From the NCBI GenBank assembly GCA_021396245.1, contig WNYE01000046.1:95608-159607 (forward strand): a stretch of 64,000 nt of DNA, read 5' to 3'. The translations under genes and the position numbers were made by a program. Positions within the stretch are counted from its first letter, which is position 1, and the number at the start of each line of letters is the position of its first letter. Under the pieces are notes generated by a model. It saw only the letters and a list, made by a program, of their open reading frames with translations. It made no database searches and was not told the origin of the DNA. Below are positions 20,530 through 30,427 of this stretch, one piece after another. Source of the stretch: Sporothrix humicola. Its lineage: Eukaryota; Ascomycota; Sordariomycetes; Ophiostomatales; Ophiostomataceae.

Positions 20530-21320
20530 CGTTTTGAGGCAATTTGTTAAATCTTCATAATTTATTAGTATGTTGTATATGTCTTGGGCTTGGACAAACT
20601 GGACATTGTAGAAATAGCCTCTACCTTTTAGTTTGTAGCCGTATCTTGTGCAGGTATGTGTCGTCGCTGTGGCGTATGCGAAATATTGATTTGACTCGTA
20701 TGTACCTTCTTACACGCATCTTGTACGTCAGGGCACGAAACAGGTTCCTCAAAATACCATTCTATAGGAAACAGAGCGACGAGCAATCAGTTTTCTGAAA
20801 TCGTTTCCAGCCACTGCTTTTATGCAGAAACAAGGTGTACTAAGAAAGACTGGATCATAAGGTATGAAACGAAGCAAAAAAACCACGATAAATTTGGCAC
20901 AAAGACACCACTTGAAAGGAGCCACGGCCAGCGGCTATCCCTTCATAGACACCATAAGACGCTGCAAGTCCCTTAGTTAGATATTTTAATCTTATTTTCT
21001 CAGATGATTGTTCTTTAGCTTTGGTCATTTTTGTCGAATTTTATCCCCACACATTTTCTCTAACATAGTGGTTGTTAGTAAAGGGCTTGGTTAGGCAAGA
21101 TTAAAGGGTGCCCTTTTTGGTCGTATCGACATTCACTTCCAGCTGGCTTTTAAACACGATTATTGGGCTTCAGTGAACCAAAGGGAAAACGTGACAGTGG
21201 TGTAAATTTTTTTTTTTAAAATTTTTTTGTTCATGATCTCTTTTGAGTTAAGATAGAGCGGGTCTGCAGGTTCAATTGTCATAGCGAAGTACATTCCTCC
21301 TCGCGTTTTGCCATTGGCTT
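20530..21320 (-). promoter_or_regulatory. Promoter and leader of array gene 3, and spacer
   Basis: The stretch 20820-20965 repeats the block upstream of array gene 1, including AAATTTGGCACAAAGACACC. Farther on to 21320 is AT-rich spacer with a T/A tract at about 21208-21226; no gene is seen there. Confidence 0.45.
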
Positions 21321-21824
21321 TTAAACTGTTGTTCCTTCAAAAGCTCTCTTTATCTTCGACAGCGTATCTATGTACCTCTCTCCAAACCGAAAATGATTGC
21401 AAAGAAGGCTGTATGTCTTTCGACCTTCGGCACTATGATCTCCATCTCTCCTTAACTCTGCAAGCTTGTTTCCATATTCGGAGATTATGTGGTCCGTAGC
21501 CTCGATTCTCTCGTCAGTTTCCTCCATGGTATGCTGGGCAAGGTATTCCATGTCTGTGATAGCTTGTTCTTTAGCATCTGCGTTTGTTACGTGCTGTTCA
21601 TAGATTCTTTTTCGGTCTTCGAGTTGTGTCCGAAGCTCGATTAACTCGGCCTTTTCATCCTTGCTCAAAGAGCCTTTTGTTTGCAGTTGTGTGATGTTAT
21701 TCGAAATGGCCGCCACGGACTCATTTGCTTCCCATAACTCATCCCAAAGCTTTTTCAAAGCTTCGGGGACATTCTCAATAATGAGGATATTAGTGTCCAT
21801 GTCGTTGGCCTTGGAGAACGGCAT
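21321..21824 (-). CDS. Array gene 4: small helical protein
   Basis: A 167-residue frame from the ATG at 21824 with a charged, helical composition throughout. The segment TKGSLSKDEKAELIELRTQL resembles QAKETLNQKEQKRLELLQEE in array gene 5 and KETLNEDEKKTLENDKGRL in array gene 9, a motif of the family. The leader has a canonical intron: donor GTAAGA at 21933, branch CTAACTTGATAT and TAG ending at 21852 (82 nt), with the ATG 27 nt on. A TATATAAG TATA box is at 22044-22053. No known domain. Confidence 0.65.
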   Translation of the reverse strand: MPFSKANDMDTNILIIENVPEALKKLWDELWEANESVAAISNNITQLQTKGSLSKDEKAELIELRTQLEDRKRIYEQHVTNADAKEQAITDMEYLAQHTMEETDERIEATDHIISEYGNKLAELRRDGDHSAEGRKTYSLLCNHFRFGERYIDTLSKIKRAFEGTTV

Positions 21825-22536
21825 TTAGTACGTTCTGTGAATATGTGTTTCCTAGACTTAGAGATTTCATATCAAGTTAGTAGACTGCATATTATGGCCG
21901 CAAAAATGTGGAAATATGGCTATCGTTTCTTACTTTTCAGATCGTAACGGTGCTAAGTGTTGTGATAATTTCTGTAGAGTACTGTGATGGTTTATACGTT
22001 GGAAGCAGCAAGTCCAGTCGAACGAGAGCGGCCCTGCATGCTTCTTATATATCGGTAGCATGGTGCACTTCTTCTTGGTCTCGCTAGACGGGTGATGGGA
22101 CTTTACAATAATAATATCCCAGCAATGGAGTACTATTTGTGCATTAACAATGAGCTTGAATATAAGTAAAGAGGGGGTGTTTAGAGGACTACAACCACAA
22201 TGAAGAAGCATGTTGGATTTGGAACAAAGACACGACCTCAAAGGATTGGGCCAGTGCCTACAGATGAGGCCTTTCATACTCAATACTTTACGCCTTCAAG
22301 AGCAGCTCTTTAAGAAAATAGTGTCCTAAAAGAGACAATAGCAAATCAAAGGATGCACGACCGGTGGCCATGTCATTCCAAAAATCGGCAATCATTCAAT
22401 TCAGTGCTGACAACAACTTCTTTACGCCCTATTCAGCCAGGGCGTAAAGTTTTCAAGAACATAAATATGCCAATCTAGCAACAGCTAACAGTCTATTCTT
22501 ATCAAAAGGGTCTCAAAGGCTAAGCTGAAAAACAGT
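21825..22536 (-). promoter_or_regulatory. Promoter and leader of array gene 4; hairpin after array gene 5
   Basis: Minus strand: TATA box TATATAAGAAGCATGC near 22053-22038, and leader intron 21933-21852. At about 22206-22225 lies GGATTTGGAACAAAGACACG, the family upstream motif. At 22420-22449 is a perfect 11-bp inverted repeat (CTTTACGCCCT, 8-nt loop, AGGGCGTAAAG), about 90 nt past the stop of array gene 5. Confidence 0.5.
22420..22449. terminator. Perfect hairpin downstream of array gene 5
   Basis: Stem of 11 bp with an 8-nt loop, in the 3' region of the gene ending at 22537. It could be a transcript 3' structure. A terminator role is a guess, since fungal Pol II genes do not usually use hairpins. 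Confidence 0.3.
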
Positions 22537-22941
22537 TTAGTTTTGTCCCCCCTCTGGTTCTGTCAATAACCCTTTGATATATCTGTCCACTATGGCCAGC
22601 TCCTGTTTGGTCTTTGCCATCGTAACCTTGTATTTATCTTTGAAATAAAACTCTTCCTGAAGAAGCTCAAGCCTCTTTTGCTCTTTTTGATTGAGCGTTT
22701 CCTTCGCTTGTAACCCCGACATCGCGGCTTTAATCTTTGTTTTTATGTTTATCGTCTCTGTGAGCCACGCTTTGTATTTGTTTTCGTCTTCAATCTCTAG
22801 TAAAAGCCCCCTCAACTGTTGTCTTTCCAAATGGTTCAATCCGGTTTTTTTCAAGAGCTCTCTGATATCACGGCTTATCTCTTCGATATATTCTCTTGTC
22901 TCCTCTTTCTCGAACCAAAGGGCGATGGAGGGGTAGTCCAT
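22537..22941 (-). CDS. Array gene 5: small coiled-coil protein
   Basis: A 134-residue frame from the ATG at 22941. It is charged and helical along its whole length (for example KYKVTMAKTKQELAIVDRYI) and carries the family-like segment QAKETLNQKEQKRLELLQEE. The protein starts MD, as do array genes 6 to 9. The leader intron runs from GTAAAG at 23052, through branch CTAACTTGATAT, to TAG ending at 22977 (76 nt); the ATG is 35 nt on. Its branch region matches that of array gene 4. TATA box (GCATATAAGATGCACGC) near 23160-23145. Confidence 0.65.
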   Translation of the reverse strand: MDYPSIALWFEKEETREYIEEISRDIRELLKKTGLNHLERQQLRGLLLEIEDENKYKAWLTETINIKTKIKAAMSGLQAKETLNQKEQKRLELLQEEFYFKDKYKVTMAKTKQELAIVDRYIKGLLTEPEGGQN

Positions 22942-23608
22942 TATGGTGGTGACTGTCGTTTGTAAATTTGTACTTTCTAGGTATGAAAATTATATCAAGT
23001 TAGGACATCGTAAAAGGCCAGAAAGACGGGGTATGTGGTTGTTTTCCTTTACCTGCAAAGCGTAAATGTGTCGAGTGTAATTTATTGAGGTTGTGCAGCT
23101 TATGCGATGCGGCAATTTACTTGATGGAAGCACGAGTGGTGCCGCGTGCATCTTATATGCTGGATGCTTCGTACATTTTTACTTGATCCGTCTTGGTGAT
23201 GACGAGTTGATACAAAAATAGTCATGAGGTAATAAGATCGCCTTTGTGCCTCAACAATGGACTTGAGGTTGGGTAAAGGAGGATGCTAGAAAGACCTCTA
23301 TCGTAATGAATGAGTACAAAAGCCCAAGCTCAGAATTATTCAAAGAGTACGTCGCATTGGGCTCATAGTTACAGAAATAAACCATTCATACTCGATGCAT
23401 TATATATTCAGCTACAGCTTTGTTCAATAATTAGGGTATGAAGGGCCAGATCAAATGAGAAAAGGATCAGGAACAAATTCAAGATGAGCCAGTAACCAAA
23501 AAAAGGACACATGGCTAACAGCCTTTCCTTCACAAAACATCAACGGTCAACCAGCTAAAATATTCTTCAATGACAACTTAGCACTGTATTTTATATCTAA
23601 GATACCAT
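22942..23608 (-). promoter_or_regulatory. Promoter and leader of array gene 5, and spacer
   Basis: The TATAAGATGCACGCGGC...GCTTCC stretch is alignable with the TATA region of array gene 4 (TATAAGAAGCATGCAGGGCC...GCTTCC). The leader intron is 23052-22977. The rest to 23608 is AT-rich without a gene. Confidence 0.45.
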
Positions 23609-24034
23609 TTATACCTCCTTCTGTCTAAAGAATCTACCGAAAAGCGTCGGACGGGCCTTCAAGCCGGAAACACCCTCTTTAGCTTGCACATTTTCGAGTT
23701 TCGCCATCTCCTTTTCGAGTACTTTCTTTCTGTCTAAAAGCATTAACCTGCGTATTTCTTGTCGCTTTCGAAAATAAATGGCTTCGTTCAGCTGTAATTG
23801 TGTTATTTTCCTAGGGATTTTTTTGTCGCTGAATTGCTCGACTAGCTGCTTAATTTCGCTACCCGTTTCATCCATCGGTGCCTCCATGGCTGCGAGTTCC
23901 TCTTTCACTTTAGTCAAAGAGTATTTCTCAATTGGCATCGAGTAGACTAATCTTTCTTCCGGAATCATAATATCGGGTTTCGTGGTATGTCGTGTCATGC
24001 TATGAATTGTCTCGTCTGGCACCGTCGTGTCCAT
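23609..24034 (-). CDS. Array gene 6: small basic helical protein
   Basis: A 141-residue frame from the ATG at 24034 (CAAAACAATGG). The N-terminal third is mixed polar; the middle and C-terminal parts are charged helices (RRLMLLDRKKVLEKEMAKLE) with a basic end (LFGRFFRQKEV). A TATATAAGATG box lies at 24191-24200, about 160 nt up. I found no clear leader intron, unlike the neighbours. No known domain. Confidence 0.6.
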   Translation of the reverse strand: MDTTVPDETIHSMTRHTTKPDIMIPEERLVYSMPIEKYSLTKVKEELAAMEAPMDETGSEIKQLVEQFSDKKIPRKITQLQLNEAIYFRKRQEIRRLMLLDRKKVLEKEMAKLENVQAKEGVSGLKARPTLFGRFFRQKEV

Positions 24035-24468
24035 TGTTTTGACTTGAACTCAAATGTCGTCGGAAGTGTGTAGGACCTGAGGGCGTAGGTATCTTTCTTG
24101 CTTTTTGCTTTGTAGTTGTGTCTTGTAGGTGTGCTTGAAATTTGTAACATATCTAGCCAAGTTGTGACTCTCAACGTTGGCCAAACCACATCTTATATAA
24201 CAATAATTGGAATAATTACTGCTCGATGTCTCTACGTGGAAATCATTTCAGGAGAAATTCATTGTTACCGGAGTAGACTCCCGATAAAGACTCCAAATTT
24301 GCCTCGCCCACCAACCTTAAGGAACGATAAGAATAGACCGAGAAGAAAATAAATTCAAAGGAACAGATACAATGGTGCAATCTGACAAGGTGCATTTAGT
24401 GAATCTTTAGTTTTAGTCCTTTGAGCTACGAGATGCTCAAAGGCCTGAAGGCGTAAGGCAAGACTTTC
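24035..24468 (-). promoter_or_regulatory. Promoter of array gene 6, and spacer
   Basis: TATATAAGATGTGG (minus) at about 24200-24187. The remainder is AT-rich spacer with no gene seen. Confidence 0.4.
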
Positions 24469-24626
24469 CTATCTAAGCTTCTCCATCTCAACTAAATAAT
24501 GTTCGTGATGTTTCTTCTTGGCTACATAATCCAATTTGAGCTTTTTCAACTCGTTCGTTTCTTCAACGCTGACGTCAGCTTTATTCTCAAGTTCCTTGAT
24601 TCGAGGTTCTCACGGCCGAGATCCAT
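24469..24626 (-). pseudogene. Array gene 7: very short member with a frame break
   Basis: The ATG at 24626 opens MDLGREN, after which the coiled-coil frame continues one base back as RIKELENKADVSVEETNELK to a TAG at 24469-24471. The ATG frame itself stops at a TGA after about 26 residues. If joined, the protein is only about 50 residues, so it may also be truncated. The MD start and charged helix fit the array family. A TATATAAAAGG box lies at about 24700-24690, only 70 nt before the ATG. Decayed member, or an assembly error. Confidence 0.45.
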
Positions 24627-25163
24627 TTACATTTGAATTGTCTTTGGTTTGGAGGTTGAAAGGAAATCACGCTACAAAGGGTTGGAACCTTTTATATATC
24701 ATAAGCACGGAGTACATAAGCCCAGTCTCTCTTTGTTTACGATATATCGCTACAAGAATAGCTTTCTGACAAGCACTTTTGCATTTCCCTTGTCAGTGAG
24801 TGAATAAGTTAATAAAGGAGGCCACAGAATGAAATATTCATCAAAGGTAAAACGATCACTGCAAATTTGGCACAATAGGCAAGTCAAAGAACTGTAATCC
24901 AGAGTGTGAATTATCAATGGACTCATGGTGGCCATGCGGTACATAGATTCTGAAATTTCATATCTCCCCAATAGGGCTGATTTAGACAGTCATACACTCA
25001 GAATCAAAAAAAGGAAAAGAAAGTGGCAACAGTGGTATTTGGGAAGGACAAAAGCACACAAGTTCAACAACTTCTTCTGAATTTATTTGTACTCTTCGAG
25101 CGCATGCAGCGCATGCCTTCAACAAACTACAAGAATCATATGATAAATTTGTCTTTATCAGAC
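24627..25163 (-). promoter_or_regulatory. Upstream region of array gene 7, and spacer
   Basis: The TATA box is close to the ATG (see array gene 7). At about 24862-24877 lies GCAAATTTGGCACAATAGG, another copy of the family upstream motif. No gene seen. Confidence 0.4.
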
Positions 25164-25583
25164 CTAATTTCTATTGAAATTACTGCCAAATTCAATCTCA
25201 CCCGTCGGCATAATGCACGACATTCCCTGCTGGCCGAGGTTGCGTCTCAGGGCTAAGTCAGTCGCTCTAAGCTCTCGCTTTGGAAAGGACGTGTGGTATT
25301 GAACAGACACTCCTAGCTTTTCAAGCTCTAGCCTAAGCTTCATGGCGCGTTTCTTCTCAGACTCGAGGTCTTTGCGAAGTTCCGTGTCAAGTTTCTTCCA
25401 TGGTTTCGGTCTTTTCGAACCGGCTTTTTTCGGTCCTTCCGGTCCCAGCTCCTTAACCCATTGCTCAAGACCCGCGATCAGTACGCAGGCCGCTCTATAC
25501 CGCGCAAGCCGGATTCTGTTTATGGTTTCTAGATCGTCTGCGCCTGTTCCTGAGCCTGCTCCTTGCGATCTCTGATTGTCCAT
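25164..25583 (-). CDS. Array gene 8: small basic helical protein
   Basis: A 139-residue frame from the ATG at 25583 (CACACAATGG). A longer frame to 25655 would use the leader and is rejected because a canonical intron ends at 25625. The first 25 residues are Gly/Ser-rich; the middle is basic and helical (DTELRKDLESEKKRAMKLRL). The leader intron runs from GTAAGTAG at 25686, with branch CTGAC, to TAG ending at 25625 (62 nt). A TATAAATA box lies at about 25810-25799. Function unknown. Confidence 0.6.
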   Translation of the reverse strand: MDNQRSQGAGSGTGADDLETINRIRLARYRAACVLIAGLEQWVKELGPEGPKKAGSKRPKPWKKLDTELRKDLESEKKRAMKLRLELEKLGVSVQYHTSFPKRELRATDLALRRNLGQQGMSCIMPTGEIEFGSNFNRN

Positions 25584-26168
25584 TGTGTGAGTTTGTTGTG
25601 ATTTGAATTTTAAAATAGAAATATCTATCCAAGTCAGTATGACGTCAATAATCACATAGAAATGAAAGTCAGCGGTTGCTACTTACTTGTCGTATGTAGC
25701 TCTCTCAAGGGTCGATGTGTTTGTTGATGTTGGAACTTTAAAGAAATGGTGTGTGATGAAATATCGGTACAGCATCTCAATTATGGGCAGCTTTACATAA
25801 TATTTATACTAAAAGACTATTACTGGCTACTTGATCTCGTTTGGTAGATACCAGAATAGAATGTCCGTAAATATTCTAAGCTTTGTGCCCAGACAGATAT
25901 GGTGTACAACGTTTGGAAACCTAACAAAGCTCATGATGAAAGTGCCATCTTGTAGAGGTCATTTTAAGATTGTGAAAGGTTGGTCTTTTCCTCGAACCAT
26001 AGTTGCTTGCATTAAAAGCCTTTTATCTTTTAACCTTTGTGATCTTTACAAGCACAAACACTTCATTGCTAAAGCACCATCTTGGTAGTTGTGTCTCGAC
26101 GGCGATGTCTTTGTTCTATCTAAAGTTTCTCGACATGATGTTGTCCAAAATAAAGCCCAGTCCCTATT
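25584..26168 (-). promoter_or_regulatory. Promoter and leader of array gene 8, and spacer
   Basis: Leader intron 25686-25625 and TATA about 220 nt before the ATG. A CTTTGTGCCCAG at about 25881-25892 is the upstream motif in the opposite direction. No gene seen beyond. Confidence 0.4.
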
Positions 26169-26666
26169 CTATTCTTCCGTCCCCTCAGCTCTTTTTGCAA
26201 CATGTGGACCTTTCTCACGGGGAAAGCGCTTGCTGCGTTCAAGACGCGGTCGCTTAAACTCTGTGTCTCCTTCTTCCCTCTTTGCAATGTCCACACTGCG
26301 CGTCTCATAGGTTACAAGTCTTCCTTTGTCATTTTCCAGTGTTTTCTTCTCGTCTTCATTGAGCGTTTCTTTGCTGTTTGCGGTCGCGATCTTGGCCCCA
26401 AAGACTCGAAGTGAAGCCTGATTTCTTTCAGCTTCCTTGCTGTCCCCTTTGGTGGTAACTTCAGAAACGGGCTTCTTTTCCTCTGGCTCCGACGTCGGAA
26501 TCGTTTCTGACTTCGACTCTGGCATCAACTCCTTCTTCAACTCCCGTTTAGACTTCTGCTCCGGCTCTAGCCCTGGCCCCGAGTCTGGCTTCAGCTGGTG
26601 CTTCAACTCCAGTGTCGACTTCGGCTCCGAGCCGTCCTCTGCCGTCCAACTCGGCTCTGGGTCCAT
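26169..26666 (-). CDS. Array gene 9: charged Lys/Glu-rich protein
   Basis: A 165-residue frame from the ATG at 26666. The N-terminal 80 residues are Pro/Glu/Ser/Lys-rich with loose EPKS/EPEQK repeats and are probably disordered. The segment SKETLNEDEKKTLENDKGRL is the family motif seen in array genes 4 and 5. The tail is basic (RPRLERSKRFPREKGP). The leader intron runs from GTAAAG at 26769 to TAG ending at 26693 (77 nt), with the ATG 26 nt on. TATA (TATATAAATAAG) at about 26878-26865. Confidence 0.62.
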   Translation of the reverse strand: MDPEPSWTAEDGSEPKSTLELKHQLKPDSGPGLEPEQKSKRELKKELMPESKSETIPTSEPEEKKPVSEVTTKGDSKEAERNQASLRVFGAKIATANSKETLNEDEKKTLENDKGRLVTYETRSVDIAKREEGDTEFKRPRLERSKRFPREKGPHVAKRAEGTEE

Positions 26667-27627
26667 TGCAAATGTTTGGCGGAGTGTGAATTCTAGAGTG
26701 AGAATTTCGAATTAGAGTTGACATTTTGTGGTCAACAGGGAGATATTGGTGGTGAAAGATTGTCTTTACCTGTGATGCTCAATATAGATGCTATGTTCGG
26801 GTGTTGCAACAATACAGTCTGTCCTGTCCTCTGATTCTTTTCAATAAGGTGCTCACCTCCCATCTTATTTATATACTGAAAGCTGGAAGTAGCCTTCTTA
26901 GACGCTCTTTTACATTTAGTATATTTAGAAAGCTTCCCGTGTGAGCGAATACTTGGATACAATTTTAGCACAAAGACTCAATATGAGTGATGAAAAGGAC
27001 ATCACCAGGGATGAGGAGGTAAAAAGAAAATAGCAAACCCAAACCCCCTGAACAGCCCCCCATTTCTCTGCAGAAACAAAGACATCACACAGAATCACCA
27101 CTTCGGGTACTGGTATTTTGAAGTTGACAAAAATAACACACATAGGAGAACAGCCCAAGCACTCCTGTACTGCTTTGAGAACAGCCGTGTTAATATCCTT
27201 TGGAACTCAAGTAAAAGATATACCGTACTCTTGGGATCCTTTTTATTCTCTCTTACATACTATCCGTAAGTCGTTAAACGATGCACCTCTTCCCATATCG
27301 TTCTGTAGACAGAAACATAAGCTCTGGGCTACCCATTGTGAGAGTACATGTGTACAAGCATAGTCACCATCAACGACCAACAGAATTGATAACGCTGTCT
27401 TTGTTTATTTTATGTAAGTTAATCTATCTAGTCGCAACGTTCTGATTTGTTTTCCTTTGCAGCAACCTCCGATTCGGCTTCCTCTTCCTCCTCCCTTCCT
27501 CTCCCTTCTATTTTCCCTTGTGTGCCCCCTTGGTGCCCATGCCAAACTAGATGGCCCCCCGATAGTAAACTTTGACAGATTGTAAGTGTTGGTACAGCCC
27601 AACTGTCACACAAAAAATAGCTGGTCA
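26667..27627 (-). promoter_or_regulatory. Promoter and leader of array gene 9, and long spacer
   Basis: Besides the TATA box and leader intron, the upstream motif AGCACAAAGACTC lies near 26968. Positions 27172-27200 (GCTTTGAGAACAGCCGTGTT) match 28506-28530 (CTTTGAGGACAGCCTTGTT), so part of the spacer is duplicated. A pyrimidine-rich tract lies at about 27478-27516. No gene seen. Confidence 0.4.
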
Positions 27628-27855
27628 TCACAGTCCTTGAAGCTCCTCCTTCCTCTTCACGAGTTTCTCCATTTCCTCGGTCGTATTTTTGATATTCACC
27701 TTACAGAGCTCAATCTCATGTAGATCCTCTGGAGTGGGAAAAGCCTTGCCCTCCAATTCATCTTTCTTTTTATTTTGATAGCGGAGGGAAGTCTCTTTTA
27801 TGGTGATCTTAACCTCCAGGTCGGCGATCTTTTCGTCAGTGATTTTTCCAGTCAT
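27628..27855 (-). CDS. Array gene 10: short coiled-coil protein
   Basis: A 75-residue frame from the ATG at 27855, a heptad-rich coiled coil along most of its length (YQNKKKDELEGKAFPTPEDL, then TTEEMEKLVKRKEELQGL). TATA (GATATAAAG) lies at about 28080-28071, 220 nt up. A leader intron is possible but the donor is weak. It is the outermost member of the array. Confidence 0.55.
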   Translation of the reverse strand: MTGKITDEKIADLEVKITIKETSLRYQNKKKDELEGKAFPTPEDLHEIELCKVNIKNTTEEMEKLVKRKEELQGL

Positions 27856-29455
27856 AGTGCCTGCTTGTTGTCTTTGGATGCTTCTGTAAACTCTAGTGCA
27901 TATTTCAATCTCACGTCAGTTTCGCTCAAGAAAGGTATAAAGAAGAAGTGGTGCTCTGTACTTGCAGTTTGATGTCTGATTAGATTTTCTGTCGTAATGT
28001 TATGAAGTTGGTTGTGTTGATTGCACATTCTACGACCCCGAAGATAGAACCATATCACAGTCTTTATATCTCGGCATCTACACGTAATTTCACTTCAGTC
28101 TATTTGCGGTTTACAACACGATGCTCAAAATTATCATAAACAAACATAGGAGCGTTGCCCAATGGCCCCAAGGGCAACATATGGTAAACCACGGGAGGAC
28201 GGGATACGGGGCGGCGCGAAAACAAAAGAGAACAGCAAGGCCCGCCCCAAGTGAAGCCCCCATTGATCCCTGGAGACATGATATCAGATGTTTCCCGTCG
28301 TATTCATAGATATCAACTCAAAGAAGAAGCGGCCAGAGTCGTGAAGTGGTGATGGACCTGCGATAACTATTGGCCATCTATATTCAGAACCTTCAGTTTC
28401 TTTTGATCTTTTCAATATTTTGATACATCTCGCACAGTGTCAGGGAGATTACAACTCAAGAGGGAGAGAACATGACCAGCCAAGATGGCGGGCACATTTG
28501 TGCTACTTTGAGGACAGCCTTGTTGATATCTCGTCATTGGGCTCCCTGGACTTATGATGTCTATTCTTATGGGCCCTTATTAAGGGATATATAAAATGAT
28601 TTGATGCTTTTCATTGAAGCTTATTAGTTATTTCAAGTGTTTTCGTTGTTTGATGTTTTGTTTTTGTTTTGGCTAAGAAGACAATCATGAATGATACAAA
28701 AGTTCATCAAGTTTATTTTGTATTTTGGCAAGAAAATCTAAATATATCAGATTTTGCCAAAAATAAATGTAAAAAAATCCGACGGAAGTAAAATGAGATA
28801 GCAAATTACAGAAAAAAGTATAGAAGCTTTTAAACAAGTGCAATTGAGCTTGGTTGACTGTATTGATCGTGACACGACGTCTCGCCGATTTCGCTCGTTC
28901 AAGGCCTGTTTACACGAGCACGTGCCAAGACACTCTCTGATAGAGGATGGGATCACCTGCTGAAAATGTTTCTACTCCAAGTATTGAATATATATATAAG
29001 ATCCCCCAAACAATATTTCAGGGCGACAATTCTCGTCGACTTTGTTGAAACCTCTCTGGCGGTCGATGCCGCAGCCTCGCCGATTGTTTTTGTGCGGCTA
29101 TCTTTCCTTGTGCAAGTAAACAGTGCTAACACGGCAAAAAACCGTCGGCAGCGATTCGGCAGGTGGGCGAAAAAGTGGGCCTTTTCAGGCGCTGTAAGTT
29201 TGCCTTCAGTGGCCCCAATGCAGTGCTCCAAGCCTGTGAAAGCGCAAAAGCGCAATGGCGGCCGGTTGTTCTCCGCATCGCGTCACTGGTATTTTGCCAT
29301 TTAGTGCAGGAACCGAAAAGTAAAAAAAGTAGCAACGCAACTATCGTCAATCTTTTCACAGCCTTGCGACACACGACCACGACACGACCACGACAACATA
29401 TCCACGACCCCTCCTCTCGACTTCCATTCACCCCTCCCTCTTTCTCCCCCCCACA
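27856..29455. other. Spacer between the array and the citrate carrier
   Basis: Contains the array gene 10 promoter, a repeat block at about 28490-28530 shared with 27150-27200, then AT-rich sequence with no gene. From about 29330 it is the CA/C-rich 5' region of the citrate carrier. Confidence 0.4.
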
Positions 29456-30427
29456 ATGTCGGCAGCTCCTGCGGCAACGGCGGCGGCCGATGCCGGCGGC
29501 GCAAAGAAGAAGAAGTCGCCGAGCCCGCTGCGGTCGATTATTGCGGGATCGACCGCCGGTGCCGTCGAGATTGCCATCACCTATCCGGCTGAATGTGAGT
29601 GGACGCTCTACTCAATTGACATTGTTCGCCGCTAACCCCGCCCAGTCGCCAAAACGCGCACACAGCTGAACCGCCGGCTGGCGGACGGCCAGAAGCTGCC
29701 GTGGCCCAAGTTTGGCCCGCAGTGGTACGCTGGGTGCACGACGCTGATCATTGGCAACTCGGCCAAGGCGGGCATCCGGTTCGTGGCGTTTGACCAGTAC
29801 AAGAAGCTGCTGGCGGACGAGAACGGCAAGATGACGGGGCCGCGGACGGTGCTGGCCGGCTTTGGCGCGGGTGTCACCGAGTCGCTGCTGGCGGTCACGC
29901 CGACCGAGTCGATCAAAACGACGCTGATTGACGACCGTAAGCAGCCGAAGCCGCGGCTCCGGGGCTTTTTGCACGCCGTGCCCATCATTGCGCGCGAGCG
30001 CGGCATCCGCGGCTTCTTCCAGGGCTTTGTGCCGACGACGGCGCGGCAGGCAGCCAACTCGGCGGTGCGGTTCTCGTCGTACACGTTCTTCAAGCAGCTC
30101 GCAGAAAGCTACACGGCCCCAGGAGAAAAACTGGGCACGGTGGGCACGTTTAGCATGGGCGCGCTGGCGGGCCTGGTGACGGTGATTGTGACGCAGCCGC
30201 TGGACACGATCAAGACGCGGATGCAGAGCATTGAGGCGCGCAGCGTGTACGGCAACAGCCTGCGGTGCGCGTCGCTCATCTTTAAGCAGGAGGGCCTGCT
30301 GACGTTCTGGAGCGGCGCGCTGCCGCGGCTGGCGCGGCTGGTGATGAGCGGCGGCATTGTGTTTACCATGTACGAGAAGAGCATTGACCTGATGGACCGG
30401 CTGGACCCGGAGTCGAAGTACATATAG
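29456..30427 (+). CDS. ctp1: Mitochondrial citrate/tricarboxylate carrier (Ctp1 type)
   Basis: Two exons, 29456-29594 and 29646-30427, giving 306 residues. The three mitochondrial-carrier repeats are visible: the first signature spans the intron (ITYPAE-FAKTRTQL), the second is VTPTESIKTTLIDD and the third VTQPLDTIKTRMQS. These match the citrate transport protein family, which exchanges citrate for malate across the inner mitochondrial membrane and feeds acetyl-CoA production. The N-terminal 25 residues are Ala/Lys-rich. Length is normal for the family. Confidence 0.88.
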
